A stretch of DNA of 64,000 nt from Pseudomonas putida (GCF_002741075.1 NZ_CP016634.1:698501-762500); one strand, 5' to 3'; positions 12,269-21,478 are shown, numbered from the stretch's first letter. Notes: generated by a model from the sequence alone, not told the origin. Numbers and translations: made by a program.

Positions 12269-12446
12269 TGCTTTTCTCCAGTACGATCGTGCTTGATAAG
12301 TTGTAGGACGCTCGGTGTCCCTGCAAGTTCCTTCTCAGTGCAGCATAGCGGCAATACGCTGGCATTGACGGAGAACAACGGCGGCGTCGCGCCGTGCTGG
12401 CCTGTGATATAACAACGGCCATCTTTTCCTCCTGCGACGCACTCTC

Positions 12447-12986
12447 ATGAAAGCCAAGGCAGACACCCCCTTCGTGCCGCTGAACATCGCGGTGCTCACC
12501 GTCAGCGATACCCGTACCTTCGAAACAGACACTTCCGGCCAGTTGTTCGTCGACCGCCTGAGCGCAGCCGGGCATCGCCTGGCAGACCGTGTGCTGCTCA
12601 AGGATGACCTTTACAAGATTCGCGCCCAGGTCGCTGCCTGGATCGCCGACGAGCAAGTGCAGGTGGTGTTGATCACCGGCGGTACCGGCTTTACCGGCCG
12701 AGACAGCACGCCGGAGGCGGTGGCGTGCCTGCTGGACAAGCAAGTCGAAGGTTTCGGTGAGCTGTTCCGGCAGATCTCCGTCGCGGATATCGGCACCTCT
12801 ACTGTCCAGTCCCGTGCCTTGGCAGGCCTGGCCAATGGCACCCTGGTGTGCTGCCTGCCGGGCTCGACCAACGCGGTGCGCACCGGATGGGACGGCATTC
12901 TTGCCGAGCAGCTCGATGCGCGTCATCGCCCATGCAACTTCGTGCCTCACCTGAAGCAGGCAGCGGCCTGTGACAGCCGTGGTTGA
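12447..12986 (+). CDS. moaB: Molybdenum cofactor biosynthesis protein B
   Basis: MoaB belongs to the MogA/MoaB family, which adenylates molybdopterin in molybdenum cofactor synthesis. The 179-residue product shows the MPT-binding signature VLITGGTGFTGRDSTPEAV near residues 72-90 and the N-terminal strand LNIAVLTVSDTR. Its last codons overlap the start of moeA by 17 bases, so the two are translationally linked. The minus-strand frames opposite are shadows. Confidence 0.95.
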   Translation: MKAKADTPFVPLNIAVLTVSDTRTFETDTSGQLFVDRLSAAGHRLADRVLLKDDLYKIRAQVAAWIADEQVQVVLITGGTGFTGRDSTPEAVACLLDKQVEGFGELFRQISVADIGTSTVQSRALAGLANGTLVCCLPGSTNAVRTGWDGILAEQLDARHRPCNFVPHLKQAAACDSRG

Positions 12987-14196
12987 GGTCAAGCAGCCAC
13001 GGCCTTTGATGCCGGTTGAAGAGGCCCTGGAGCGCTTGCTGGCGCTGGCCGAGGCCGCCCCGATCAAAGACAGCGAAGAAGTGACGCTGGCCGAGGCCGA
13101 AGGCCGTGTGCTGGCTCGCGACCTGGTGGCGAGCCTGGACCTGCCGCCTTGGCCGAACAGTGCCATGGACGGCTATGCCTTGCGCGTGGCTGACTGGCAG
13201 GGCGAACCTTTGCCGGTGAGCCAGCGCATCTTTGCCGGCCATGCCCCAGCGCCGCTTCAGCCGGGCACCTGCGCACGGATCTTTACCGGGGCGCCATTGC
13301 CCGAGGGTGCCGATTGCGTGGAAATGCAGGAAAACGCCGAGGTCCTGGAGGACGGTCGGGTGCGTTTGCTCGAGCCGCTCAAGGTCGGTCAGAACGTACG
13401 CCCGCAAGGGCAGGAGACCCGCGTCGGCGAACAGGTGATGGCCGCTGGCACGCGCCTGGGGCCGATCGAGCTGGGACTGGCGGCGACCCTGGGGCATGCT
13501 CGCCTCGAGGTGGTGCGCAAGGTCCGTGTTGCCGTGCTATCCACTGGCGACGAGTTGGTGGAACCGGGGCTGGCACTGGGCCCGGGGCAGATCTACAACA
13601 GCAACCGACGCCTGTTGGTCAGCTGGTTGCAACGCCTGGGGTGCGAAGTACTGGACGTTGGGATTCTCGCCGATGACCTGCAACGTACCCGTGACTGCCT
13701 GGCCGGTCTGGGCGAGGTCGACCTGATTCTTTCCACAGGCGGTGTCTCGGTAGGTGAGGCTGATTACCTCGGTATGGCCTTGCGCGAGGCCGGCGAACTC
13801 GCTTTGTGGAAGTTGGCGATCAAACCAGGCAAACCCCTGACATTCGGGCACTTCCGTGGTGTGCCGGTGATCGGCCTGCCGGGTAATCCGGCCTCGACGC
13901 TGGTGACCTTCGCCTTGCTGACCCGTCCTTACCTGTTGCGTCGCCAGGGCGTCGAGCAGGTAGCGCCCCTGCGTTTTCCCGTTCCGGCGGGTTTCGAGTG
14001 GACCAAACCCGGCAGCCGGCGCGAGTACCTGCGTGCACGCATCGAAGAGGGCAAGGTACGGATCTACAAGAACCAGAGTTCCGGCGTGCTGCGCAGCGCA
14101 GCCTGGGCCGAAGGGCTGGTGGAAGTGCGCGAGGGCACCACGGTGCGTGAAGGCGACAGCGTGGCGTTCATCCCCTTCAGCGAACTACTTGGCTGA
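12970..14196 (+). CDS. moeA: Molybdopterin molybdenumtransferase MoeA
   Basis: MoeA inserts molybdate into adenylated molybdopterin. The 408-residue protein has the N-terminal MoeA region with PWPNSAMDGYALR, the MoCF-binding domain with LSTGGVSVGEADY near residues 253-265 and GLPGNPAST, and the C-terminal MoeA domain IV (SREEYLRA-like SRREYLRARI). The GTG start at 12970 inside the end of moaB is chosen from the length and coupling; GTG 12979 is an alternative. The 3' end overlaps the convergent glycosyltransferase gene by 12 bases. Confidence 0.94.
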   Translation: MTAVVEVKQPRPLMPVEEALERLLALAEAAPIKDSEEVTLAEAEGRVLARDLVASLDLPPWPNSAMDGYALRVADWQGEPLPVSQRIFAGHAPAPLQPGTCARIFTGAPLPEGADCVEMQENAEVLEDGRVRLLEPLKVGQNVRPQGQETRVGEQVMAAGTRLGPIELGLAATLGHARLEVVRKVRVAVLSTGDELVEPGLALGPGQIYNSNRRLLVSWLQRLGCEVLDVGILADDLQRTRDCLAGLGEVDLILSTGGVSVGEADYLGMALREAGELALWKLAIKPGKPLTFGHFRGVPVIGLPGNPASTLVTFALLTRPYLLRRQGVEQVAPLRFPVPAGFEWTKPGSRREYLRARIEEGKVRIYKNQSSGVLRSAAWAEGLVEVREGTTVREGDSVAFIPFSELLG

Positions 14197-15432
14197 CCGG
14201 CCGAGCCACGCATTGTCCAGGGGCGAGGCGTCCGCCGGCCCCAGTTGGCTCAGGCGCATGTGCACGTTGGTCAGTTGTTGCGCCGCCACGCTCCAGTCGT
14301 GGCGCTGGCGCGCGAACTTTCGGCCTGCCTCGCTCAACTGACACATGCGCCAGGGCTGGTTGAGCAGTTGGGTGATCAACAGCGCCAGTTGGCCGCTGTC
14401 GTCGCTGCCCAGATAGTGCTCGCCATTGTTGGCTGCCAGGCCTGATACGCCCTTGCTGGTGGTAATGACCGGCAGGCCGGCGGCCATGGCTTCAAGGATC
14501 TTCACCTTGGAGCCGCCCGCGTAGCGCAGCGGTGCGAAGAACAGCGCCGAGCGCCGCTGCAGCTCACGCAGGTCCGGGCGGTAGCCGACCCATTCGATGC
14601 GCGGGTCGTTCCAGTGCAGTTTCCAGCTCGCTGGCAGGGCATGCCCGGCAATGGCCAGACGCACGGCCGGATTGCTCATCCAGACTTGCGGCAGGATTTC
14701 TTCGAGTGCCCATTCGATGGCTTCGAGGTTGGCGCCGTACTCGAAGTTGCCAACGAACAACAGGCGCTGGCTGTGGTAGGCGGGGTGCACGTCCTGGTAG
14801 TAGTCACAGTCCACCCCATTGACCACCACGTTCACGGGCCGTCCGCTGATCTGACCGATCAGCTCGGCGTCATGGGGACTCACGGCAACCACTTCGCTGG
14901 GCTGACGTAGCACGCGTTGCTCCCACCGCCGATAGCGCCAGCGATCGAAGGCATTGAGAGGGCGTAGCCACAGCGGCAAGCGGTCGTGACAGGCCGCACC
15001 CATCACCGATTCCAGATTATGCTCGCAGAGCACAAAGGGTAGGCGTCGGGCCTGCAGGGCTTTTTCGAAGGGCTGGAAGCTGTAGCTGTGTTCGATTTGG
15101 ATGATGTCCCAAGGCTCGTCCAGCAGTTGCTCGAAGCGATGGCGCAGGCAAGGCGCCAAACCATTGATGATGGCGCGCATGGGGTAATCGATGATGGGTG
15201 AGGCCAGCAGGTTGAGCGGGCTGTGCAGCGGGCGCCTGGGCAGGACGATCAAGCGTTCGACCACCGCTTCCAGCGCTTGCCGGGCGGCGTCGCCAAGCGG
15301 GACTTTGGACTGCGCCAACAAGGTGATCCGGTGGCCCTGGCGCGTCAATTCGCGCAGAAGGTGGTATTGCCGGGTCTTGCTGCCGCTGGTGGTGGGCCAG
15401 GGCAGGTAGGGCAGTGTCCAAAGTATACGCAT
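14185..15432 (-). CDS. Glycosyltransferase, GT4-like
   Basis: This 415-residue protein has the two-Rossmann GT-B layout. The N-terminal domain starts MRILWTLPYLPWPTTSGSKT, with the usual flexible donor/acceptor loop region. The C-terminal nucleotide-sugar-binding domain contains RLLFVGNFEYGANLEAI, FFAPLRYAGGSKVKILEAMA and GLPVITTSKGVSGL, typical of family GT4. It probably adds a sugar to a surface polysaccharide or lipid at the cytosolic membrane face. No polysaccharide cluster adjoins it, so the substrate is unknown. Confidence 0.88.
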   Translation of the reverse strand: MRILWTLPYLPWPTTSGSKTRQYHLLRELTRQGHRITLLAQSKVPLGDAARQALEAVVERLIVLPRRPLHSPLNLLASPIIDYPMRAIINGLAPCLRHRFEQLLDEPWDIIQIEHSYSFQPFEKALQARRLPFVLCEHNLESVMGAACHDRLPLWLRPLNAFDRWRYRRWEQRVLRQPSEVVAVSPHDAELIGQISGRPVNVVVNGVDCDYYQDVHPAYHSQRLLFVGNFEYGANLEAIEWALEEILPQVWMSNPAVRLAIAGHALPASWKLHWNDPRIEWVGYRPDLRELQRRSALFFAPLRYAGGSKVKILEAMAAGLPVITTSKGVSGLAANNGEHYLGSDDSGQLALLITQLLNQPWRMCQLSEAGRKFARQRHDWSVAAQQLTNVHMRLSQLGPADASPLDNAWLGRSAK

Positions 15433-15615
15433 GGCCCCGCTACCTCGTAGTCGGCTGGTATGGTCGGTCCGCTGTATGGCAGAAGCTTAGTCAATAAAAT
15501 GGCCTGCTAGCCGTGCAGATGGTCCGATAGCCAAGTATCTGGCGAATGGTGTGTGCAGCAATTGGTCTTCGCCGGTGGTCGAGATTGAAAACCGTAGCTT
15601 TCAGGGAGAGGCGTG

Positions 15616-16503
15616 ATGGACGAACGCAAGGCAATGTTGATCCTGCATGGCAAGCAAGCCATGAACGACGAGGTGCGCAGCGCCGTGGGCGCGCTGCGCG
15701 AGCGCGGATGGACGTTGGATGTGCGCCTGACCTGGGAGGCTGGCGATGCTCAGCGATTGGTCACCGAGGCGTTGGCCGCAGGCGTGCGACAGATTGTGGC
15801 TGGCGGTGGAGACGGCACCCTGAGGGATGTGGCCGAGGCCATGGCGCATGCCCCAGGGGGGGCGAGCCTTGCACTGCTGCCCCTGGGCACAGCCAACGAT
15901 TTCGCCAAGGCCGCAGGCGTACCCCTGGAGCCTGCGGCCGCCCTGGATTTACTGGAGCAGCCGGCGCGGCCAGTGGATCTGGGCAAGGTGGGTGATCAGT
16001 TGTTTCTCAACATGGCCACTGGCGGCTTCGGCAGCCAGGTCACGGCCAATACGTCCGAGGACTTGAAAAAAGTACTGGGCGCTGCCGCTTACCTGTTCAC
16101 CGGCCTGTCTCGCTTCAGTGAGCTGCAGGCGGCCTCCGTGGAGCTTCAGGGGCCGGAGTTTCATTGGCAGGGCCAACTGCTGGCGCTGGGTATCGGCAAT
16201 GGTCGCCAGGCGGGCGGTGGGCATGTGCTGTGCCCGGACGCGTGGGTGGACGATGGCTTGCTGGACATCGGCATTCTGCCTGCCCCCCAGGAAATGGTCG
16301 GGGCCTTGCGCGATTTGCTTGCAGGGGAGGAGTTGTTCGTTCGAGCACGTCTGCCTTGGGTCGAGATCAAGAGCTCCCAGGGGTTGGACATCAACCTCGA
16401 CGGTGAGCCATTACAGGCCGACAGTCTGCGCTTCGAGGCGTGTCCGGCGGCATTGCGCCTGCATTTGCCCGCGGACTCGCCCTTGCTCAGTCGTCCAGGC
16501 TGA
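15616..16503 (+). CDS. yegS: YegS-like lipid kinase (diacylglycerol kinase fold)
   Basis: This 295-residue kinase has the DAGK catalytic signature VAGGGDGTLRDVAEAM near residues 61-76 and LLPLGTANDFAKAAG near 91-105. Family members phosphorylate lipids such as phosphatidylglycerol or diacylglycerol in the cytosol. The ATG at 15616 follows agggagaggcg at a better distance than the adjoining GTG at 15613. The 3' end overlaps the convergent response-regulator gene by 17 bases. Confidence 0.92.
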   Translation: MDERKAMLILHGKQAMNDEVRSAVGALRERGWTLDVRLTWEAGDAQRLVTEALAAGVRQIVAGGGDGTLRDVAEAMAHAPGGASLALLPLGTANDFAKAAGVPLEPAAALDLLEQPARPVDLGKVGDQLFLNMATGGFGSQVTANTSEDLKKVLGAAAYLFTGLSRFSELQAASVELQGPEFHWQGQLLALGIGNGRQAGGGHVLCPDAWVDDGLLDIGILPAPQEMVGALRDLLAGEELFVRARLPWVEIKSSQGLDINLDGEPLQADSLRFEACPAALRLHLPADSPLLSRPG

Positions 16504-17146
16504 TGATCTTCTCGCGTACGGCGAACAGCACCAGGCCGGCCACGTCATAGATCTGCAGGCGTTTCATGATCTGCGAGCGATGGGTCTCGACGGTCTTGAT
16601 CGACAGGCCAAGGCCGTTGGCGATTTCCCGGGTGGATTTGCCACGTACGATCAGGCGCAGGATTTCCAGCTGGCGAGCGGTCAGGTTGTGGCGGTCGCTA
16701 GCCGTTTGCTTGCTGTCCTGGGCATGCAATAGCGCCTGGTTGATGACGGTATGGGCGATCGCCGGACTCAGGTAACGCTCATTGTTGCGCAAGGCAGCCA
16801 AGGCCTGTCCCAGTTCGTTGGCTGTGGTGTCCTTGAGCAGGTAGCCATGGGCACCGCTTTGTAGGGCGCGCATGATCAGGTCCGGGTCGGTGTGCATGGA
16901 GAGGATCAGCACCTTGCACACGAAACCGTTTGCGCGCAGTTGGCCGAGGGCATCCAGTCCGCTGGTCGAGCGCATGGATATATCCAGTAGGACGATGTCC
17001 GGCGCCAGGCGCTGGACCATTTCCAGCAACTGGCTGCCATCATCGGCTTCGCCCACCACGCAATACCCAGGGATATCGCTCACCAAGGCGCGGACGCCTG
17101 CGCGGATCAGCGAATGGTCGTCCACCAACAGCAATCTACAGGTCAT
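16487..17146 (-). CDS. NarL/FixJ-type response regulator
   Basis: This is a 219-residue regulator. Its receiver domain (LLLVDDHSLIRAG, phosphorylated Asp in DIVLLDISMRSTSG, conserved Lys in YLLKDT) is followed by a LuxR-type HTH domain (LTARQLEILRLIVRGKSTREIANGLGLSIKTVETH, split here only by reading). The ATG at 17146 gives the standard receiver N-terminus; a longer frame upstream lies inside the kinase gene. It overlaps the stop of the cognate kinase gene by about 11 bases, so the pair is one operon. The stimulus is unknown. Confidence 0.94.
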   Translation of the reverse strand: MTCRLLLVDDHSLIRAGVRALVSDIPGYCVVGEADDGSQLLEMVQRLAPDIVLLDISMRSTSGLDALGQLRANGFVCKVLILSMHTDPDLIMRALQSGAHGYLLKDTTANELGQALAALRNNERYLSPAIAHTVINQALLHAQDSKQTASDRHNLTARQLEILRLIVRGKSTREIANGLGLSIKTVETHRSQIMKRLQIYDVAGLVLFAVREKIISLDD

Positions 17147-18032
17147 GGGAAGTGGAAGTCCTGGCGCGCTCTTCGGTGCGCGGTGGCCATGGGAACAGGG
17201 CATCGATGCGGGTCCCTTGACCCGGTTGGCTTGAGACGCAGAGGGTGCCCTGCAGGGCCGCCGCGCGTTCCAGCATCCCCGCCATGCCCCGTTGTCCGGC
17301 CTCGGCAGGGTCGACGGCAGGTTCGAAGCCCTGGCCGTCATCCTGGATCGACAGGCTCAGGCCCGCGGGCGTACGGCGCAGGCTGATCGTGAGATTGCGT
17401 GCATTGGCGTGACGCAGCATGTTGGTCACCGCTTCCTGGGTGATCCGAAAGGCGGCCATGGAAACCGCTTCGCCAATACCGCCAAGGCGCTGGTGGCACT
17501 CCAGGCTCCAGTGCACGTCGCTGCTCTCCAGCGTGCGCACCAGATGGGCCCGCAGACTGGCCTCGAGCCCCAGGCTTGCCAATTGACGTGGGTTGAGAAT
17601 CGCAGAGACATCTCTGACATTGCTCAAAGTGCTTTCAAGGGTCTTGCGCAGGGTCTGACAGTGCGCTTGAAGCTCTGTCGGGATGCGCCGTTGCAGCCAG
17701 TCGAGCTGAAGCTTTGCGGCAGTGAGCGATTGGCCGATGTCGTCATGCAGTTCGCGGCTCAGGCGCTGGCGCTCGCCTTCCTGGACCTTGAGCATGCGGT
17801 CGGCCAGCTCCGCTGGGCGCAGACTGATCGATCTGGCCCATTGGCGCCAATGCCAGAGGACCCCGATTACGGCGGCCAGTTGCACCGATAGCAGGCTCGC
17901 GGGGAGGGGGACGGCGCGCAGGGTAAACGTCAGGTTGGCGAGCAGTGATCCCACGCACAGCAACCCGGTCGCCCAGCGCAGCAAGGTGGCGCGGGAGCGG
18001 CAATGCTGAGGGAGTTTCAAGCGTGGAAGCAT
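17136..18032 (-). CDS. NarX/DegS-type sensor histidine kinase
   Basis: This is a membrane sensor of about 298 residues. Two predicted membrane helices lie within the first ~65 residues with only a short segment between them, so there is no large periplasmic sensor. A HisKA_3 dimerisation domain follows (phospho-His in RQRLSRELHDDIGQSL) and then an ATPase domain (RITQEAVTNMLRHANA, then IQDDGQGFEP). It should phosphorylate the regulator encoded immediately downstream. ATG 18032 is used; a GTG start at 18047 would add five residues. Confidence 0.9.
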   Translation of the reverse strand: MLPRLKLPQHCRSRATLLRWATGLLCVGSLLANLTFTLRAVPLPASLLSVQLAAVIGVLWHWRQWARSISLRPAELADRMLKVQEGERQRLSRELHDDIGQSLTAAKLQLDWLQRRIPTELQAHCQTLRKTLESTLSNVRDVSAILNPRQLASLGLEASLRAHLVRTLESSDVHWSLECHQRLGGIGEAVSMAAFRITQEAVTNMLRHANARNLTISLRRTPAGLSLSIQDDGQGFEPAVDPAEAGQRGMAGMLERAAALQGTLCVSSQPGQGTRIDALFPWPPRTEERARTSTSHDL

Positions 18033-18047
18033 AGATAGAAAAGCCAC

Positions 18048-18399
18048 TGAATTGTTGCTGTTGGAGGCCTTGCATGGGACTGATCAGAGGCTTTGGCGTC
18101 CTGCTTTCAAGCAATTACCGACGACGGTTCACTCAATTGAACAATACCTGCGACGCGTGCATTCAAGTGCGTGCATGGTATCACTTCAGGTTGTTTTGGT
18201 CGCGGTGACCGACTGCCTGAAACCTCAGGTTTTTCGGGGCTATGCCGTGGCATTACCCGGCTCGATGAATGTCAAAATGCCATTATTCATCGAAATGGTT
18301 TTTCTTCAAGTACAACTAATGCACTCATATCCGTTAGAGCGTTTTGGGAACTAAGGAAACTAGGCGCTTGTATGTTAGTTGGTTGTTCGTTGCGAGCGC
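18048..18399. other. Non-coding, AT-richer gap
   Basis: These ~350 bases between two minus-strand genes are visibly lower in GC than their surroundings, especially 18280-18400. A plus-strand frame of 100 codons has no ribosome-binding site, no domain and atypical codon use, and I reject it. The promoter of the kinase/regulator pair should lie at the low end. Confidence 0.45.
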
Positions 18400-18912
18400 T
18401 CAGTGCCGGTGGCGGGGCACGATGGTGGATGAGCCAACAAGAGCATGAGACAAGTGAGAGTGGGTGCACAGTTCGCCGCGCGTCTGGCATGGCCCGCACA
18501 GTTCCGGCAGTGGTTGCCCCAGGGCATTCGCCAGTTCTTCGAGCAGCAGGGACTGCTCCGCGTTATCCAGGTTCAAGCGGCCTGTCGAGATGTCCACCAA
18601 CTCCAGTTGCCAGGCCAATAGATTCATGCAGGCATGCAACGTGGCCAATGCCTTCTGGCCCAGGTGTTGTCGCTGGCAGACCGGCGCGAGCAATTGCTGG
18701 AGCGCGGCGGTGTAGTGGGCGACTTCGAGCAGCCCAAGCGCATCCGCACGGCGGGCAAGAGTGTCGAGTGTCTCGTTCAGGCATTGGCATGCATCGGGAT
18801 CGTTGTCGATCAGTTCCAGGTGCTGAAGGCATTCCTGGGACTTGGTCAGCCACACTTGTGCATCCAGCAGGAAATCCTGCAGGGCTCCGTTGTTCAGTGG
18901 TGCGCTGTCCAT
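18400..18912 (-). CDS. Helical Hpt/CheA-P1-like protein without phospho-His
   Basis: This is a 170-residue, mostly helical soluble protein. The segment LNETLDTLARRADALGLLEVAHYTAALQQLL, in two halves of the reading, resembles the third helix pair of a CheA P1/Hpt domain (pattern ALGL..LAH.....LL). The expected HSxKG phosphoacceptor segment is replaced by TLARRADA, so no phospho-His is visible. The C-terminus carries two CxxC-like cysteines (ELCGPCQTRGELC). The gene is divergent from cheV, suggesting a chemotaxis-related role. Assignment is tentative. ATG 18912 was chosen because upstream residues are unrelated and basic. Confidence 0.55.
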   Translation of the reverse strand: MDSAPLNNGALQDFLLDAQVWLTKSQECLQHLELIDNDPDACQCLNETLDTLARRADALGLLEVAHYTAALQQLLAPVCQRQHLGQKALATLHACMNLLAWQLELVDISTGRLNLDNAEQSLLLEELANALGQPLPELCGPCQTRGELCTHSHLSHALVGSSTIVPRHRH

Positions 18913-19262
18913 TATGAAACGCCTGCGCACAGGGCAGGATCTGCGCTTGGCAACACCGAGACCGTCGCTAGCAAAAGCCTGACTCCATTCATGCATTGAG
19001 AATGGCGTCACATTAATGGCTAATGGATACGGGGAACATCAGGTCACACCCGATTGCTACTAGGGGATTCCCTGATGTGTGTCGGATGAATGGCCTGTTG
19101 GCGGTGAATATGTCTACACGAGGCGTGGCGTCAGTAAAGCATGATGGTAAAGTGATATCAAATGTCGGTGATGCAATTTCCCTGAGGGGTCAAGCTGCGC
19201 GCGGATCCGCCGATACAAGGCAGATGAATTCACATTCCTGACTCAAGCCTGGGGGTTTTCCA
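18913..19262. other. Divergent intergenic region before cheV
   Basis: This 350-base gap must hold the promoters of cheV and of the Hpt-like gene. I find no clear operator. The segment 19080-19200 is AT-richer than the coding neighbours. A weak FliA-like match there is recorded among the rejected items. Confidence 0.4.
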
Positions 19263-20198
19263 ATGGCTGGCATTCTCGATACGGTCGATCAACGCACACA
19301 ATTGGTGGGTGAGAACCGCCTGGAAATCCTCATGTTCCGGCTGGCGGGGCGTCAGTTGTTCGCCATCAACGTGTTCAAGGTCCAAGAAGTGCTGCAACTG
19401 CCGAAGCTGACCTTGATGCCGCAGCGCCACGCTTTCGTGTGTGGGGTTGTCAATCTGCGCGGCCAGACACTGCCAGTGATCGACCTCTCCCAGGCGATTG
19501 GCATGCGGCCGCTGCAGCCTGGTCCGAACAGCACCATCATCGTTACCGAGTACAACCGCTCGGTACAGGCGTTTTTGGTGGGTGGGGTCGACCGCATCGT
19601 CAACATGAACTGGGAAGCCATCATGCCGCCGCCATCCAGCGCCGGGCGCCAGCACTATCTGACCGCGATCACCAAGGTCGATGAGCAGTTGGTAGAGGTG
19701 ATCGATGTGGAAAAGGTTCTGGCCGAGATCGTGCCTTACAACACTCGCGTTTCGCGGGACAAGCTCGATGATCCGGTCCTGGCGCGTGCCCGTGGGCGTG
19801 AAGTGTTGTTGGTGGACGATTCCAGCGTGGCCCTGGTGCAGTTGCGCGAGACCTTGTCTCAGTTGGGCATGAAGTTGCACGTGGCAAGCGATGGCCTCAA
19901 GGCCTTGCGCATGCTCAAGGGGTGGGCGGATGCCGGGGAGGATGTTTGCGAGAAGTTGCTGATGGTATTTACCGACGCGGAAATGCCCGAAATGGATGGG
20001 TACCGACTGACCACCGAAATCCGTGGTGACGCGCGCTTGCGAGGGCTTTACGTGGTGCTGCATACCTCCCTCTCGGGCAGTTTCAACGAGTCCATGGTGA
20101 AGAAGGTGGGTTGTGACAACTTCCTTTCCAAGTTCCAGCCTGACCGCCTGGTGGATGTGGTGCGACAGCGCCTGATGCTGGATCACGCTACAGCCTAG
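19263..20198 (+). CDS. cheV: Chemotaxis coupling protein CheV
   Basis: CheV fuses a CheW-like coupling domain to a receiver and links chemoreceptors to CheA with phosphorylation-dependent adaptation. The 311-residue protein has a CheW domain at about residues 15-160 (LEILMFRLAGRQLFAINVFK, NLRGQTLPVIDL) and a receiver at about 178-305 (EVLLVDDSSVALVQL, phosphorylated Asp238 in VFTDAEMPEMDGY). The ATG at 19263 follows a gggggttttcca leader. It is a solitary chemotaxis gene here, next to the Hpt-like gene. Confidence 0.94.
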   Translation: MAGILDTVDQRTQLVGENRLEILMFRLAGRQLFAINVFKVQEVLQLPKLTLMPQRHAFVCGVVNLRGQTLPVIDLSQAIGMRPLQPGPNSTIIVTEYNRSVQAFLVGGVDRIVNMNWEAIMPPPSSAGRQHYLTAITKVDEQLVEVIDVEKVLAEIVPYNTRVSRDKLDDPVLARARGREVLLVDDSSVALVQLRETLSQLGMKLHVASDGLKALRMLKGWADAGEDVCEKLLMVFTDAEMPEMDGYRLTTEIRGDARLRGLYVVLHTSLSGSFNESMVKKVGCDNFLSKFQPDRLVDVVRQRLMLDHATA

Positions 20199-20256
20199 TG
20201 GCCTGCCGTGGCCGGGTATAAGCTTGACATTTTCGACTGGCACGAGGCGGGCAGGG

Positions 20257-21060
20257 ATGTTTTTGAGCGCGTTGTATCGATACCCGGTGAAATCGGGGCA
20301 GGCCCAGAGCCTGCCGGACTCGCCGGTCGACCTTCTGGGATTGCAGGGTGACCGGCGCTGGATGGTGGTGGAGCAGGACAATGGACGCTTCCTCACCCAG
20401 CGCGCCTGGCCTGGTCTGGGGCAGATCAACGCCAACTATGACGAGCACGGGCAATTGCTGCTCAAGGCCCCAGGACAGGCGCCGTTGGCCGTGCCCGTGC
20501 CCGGGGCGGATGACGACCTGCGTGGTGTGACCATCTGGCGTGACACCCTGCGAGTGCCGGATGCCGGGGATGCTGCCGCCGCCTGGTTGAGCGAACTGCT
20601 CGGCAAGTCGGTACGACTGGTGCATTGCCCAGAGCAGCGGGCACGGTATCTACCCAATGGCTATGGCCTGAACAGCGACCGGGCGGCGTTTCCGGACGGA
20701 TTTCCGTTGTTGCTGATCGGGCAAGGGTCGCTGGACGAACTGAGCCGGCGGGTCGGGCGCCCTATGGAAATGCTGCGGTTTCGGCCGAATCTGGTGGTGG
20801 AAGGGGCTGCACCGTTTGCCGAGGATGGCTGGAAGCGCATTCGTATTGGCGACCTGACCTTCCGGGTGCTCAAGCCTAGCGTGCGGTGCATCTTGACCAC
20901 GCTTGACCCTGCCACTGGGGAACGCAGTGCGGATCGTGAGCCTTTGACGACGCTGAAGACATTTCGGGAGAAGGAGGGGGATGTGCTGTTTGGGCAGAAC
21001 CTGGCGGTCGATGGTCCTGGGACGTTGCGGGTTGGGATGGCGGTCGAGGTGATCGAGTAA
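20257..21060 (+). CDS. MOSC domain protein (YcbX-like)
   Basis: This 267-residue protein has an N-terminal MOSC beta-barrel (MFLSALYRYPVKSGQAQSL, GLQGDRRWMVV) and a C-terminal MOSC domain. The C-terminal region includes RFRPNLVVEGAAPFAEDGW and the cysteine-bearing VLKPSVRCILTTLDPATG. YcbX/mARC-type MOSC proteins bind molybdenum cofactor and reduce N-hydroxylated compounds. The ferredoxin domain of E. coli YcbX is absent. ATG 20257 gives the family N-terminus. moaB-moeA 7 kb upstream fits a molybdenum cofactor role but is not a functional link. Confidence 0.9.
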   Translation: MFLSALYRYPVKSGQAQSLPDSPVDLLGLQGDRRWMVVEQDNGRFLTQRAWPGLGQINANYDEHGQLLLKAPGQAPLAVPVPGADDDLRGVTIWRDTLRVPDAGDAAAAWLSELLGKSVRLVHCPEQRARYLPNGYGLNSDRAAFPDGFPLLLIGQGSLDELSRRVGRPMEMLRFRPNLVVEGAAPFAEDGWKRIRIGDLTFRVLKPSVRCILTTLDPATGERSADREPLTTLKTFREKEGDVLFGQNLAVDGPGTLRVGMAVEVIE

Positions 21061-21136
21061 TACGTTGTGGCTGGCCTGGCTGGTTTGTGGTTTGAGGTTT
21101 GTGGGTTTATCCGTTTGCTTGGGTGACGCTGAGTCA

Positions 21137-21354
21137 CCTTTGCGCCCTCACGGCGGGTCACTTTGGTCTTGGCTAAAGTAACCAAAGCCGCTGCGCCCCC
21201 CGCATACGGCCCGGCGCTTGACACCGGGTCCCCTCGCTGTGGTGTCTTACGGGGCCTCGCGGCCTCCGGCTGGCTGCGCCAGCCTCCATCTCGCACGCCG
21301 AAGGGCGTTACGCGCCTGCACCTCCAGGCACCTCCGCTCGGCCTGCTGATGGGG
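21137..21354 (+). repeat. Left arm of ~220-bp inverted repeat
   Basis: This arm reads cacggcgggtcactttggtc, then ctaaagtaaccaaagcc, ggcctccggctggctgcgcc, agcctccatctcgc and gccgaagggcg. The same blocks occur in the same order on the opposite strand at 21616-21840. By eye, identity is roughly 75-80 percent. Such blocks are familiar as dispersed Pseudomonas intergenic sequence and are often mis-annotated as short ORFs. Confidence 0.8.
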
Positions 21355-21416
21355 CGCAAGTTACAGGCGGCGTCTGGGCTGGCGTTGTTTTTTCAGTGAG
21401 GTGGGTGTTGAGTTTT

Positions 21417-21450
21417 CCGGCCATTCGCGGGTAAACCCGCTCCCACAGGT
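21417..21450 (+). repeat. REP element, first of inverted pair
   Basis: The core is ccattcgcgggtaaacccgc followed by tcccacaggt, the P. putida-type REP. It is paired with an inverted copy about 30 bases downstream, forming a BIME-like unit. Confidence 0.85.
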
Positions 21451-21478
21451 ACAGCGTCGTTCTCAAGGACAGCGGTGA

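Noticed and set aside
18052..18354. 100-codon plus-strand ORF
   Set aside because: No ribosome-binding site, atypical codons and composition, and no recognisable domain.
19150..19190. Possible FliA (sigma-28) promoter for cheV
   Set aside because: taaag-N15-gtgatgca matches the -10 at only about five of eight bases, too weak to report.
21163..21399. Small ORFs in the inverted-repeat arms
   Set aside because: They lie in repeated non-coding sequence present in inverted copies, and lack ribosome-binding sites.
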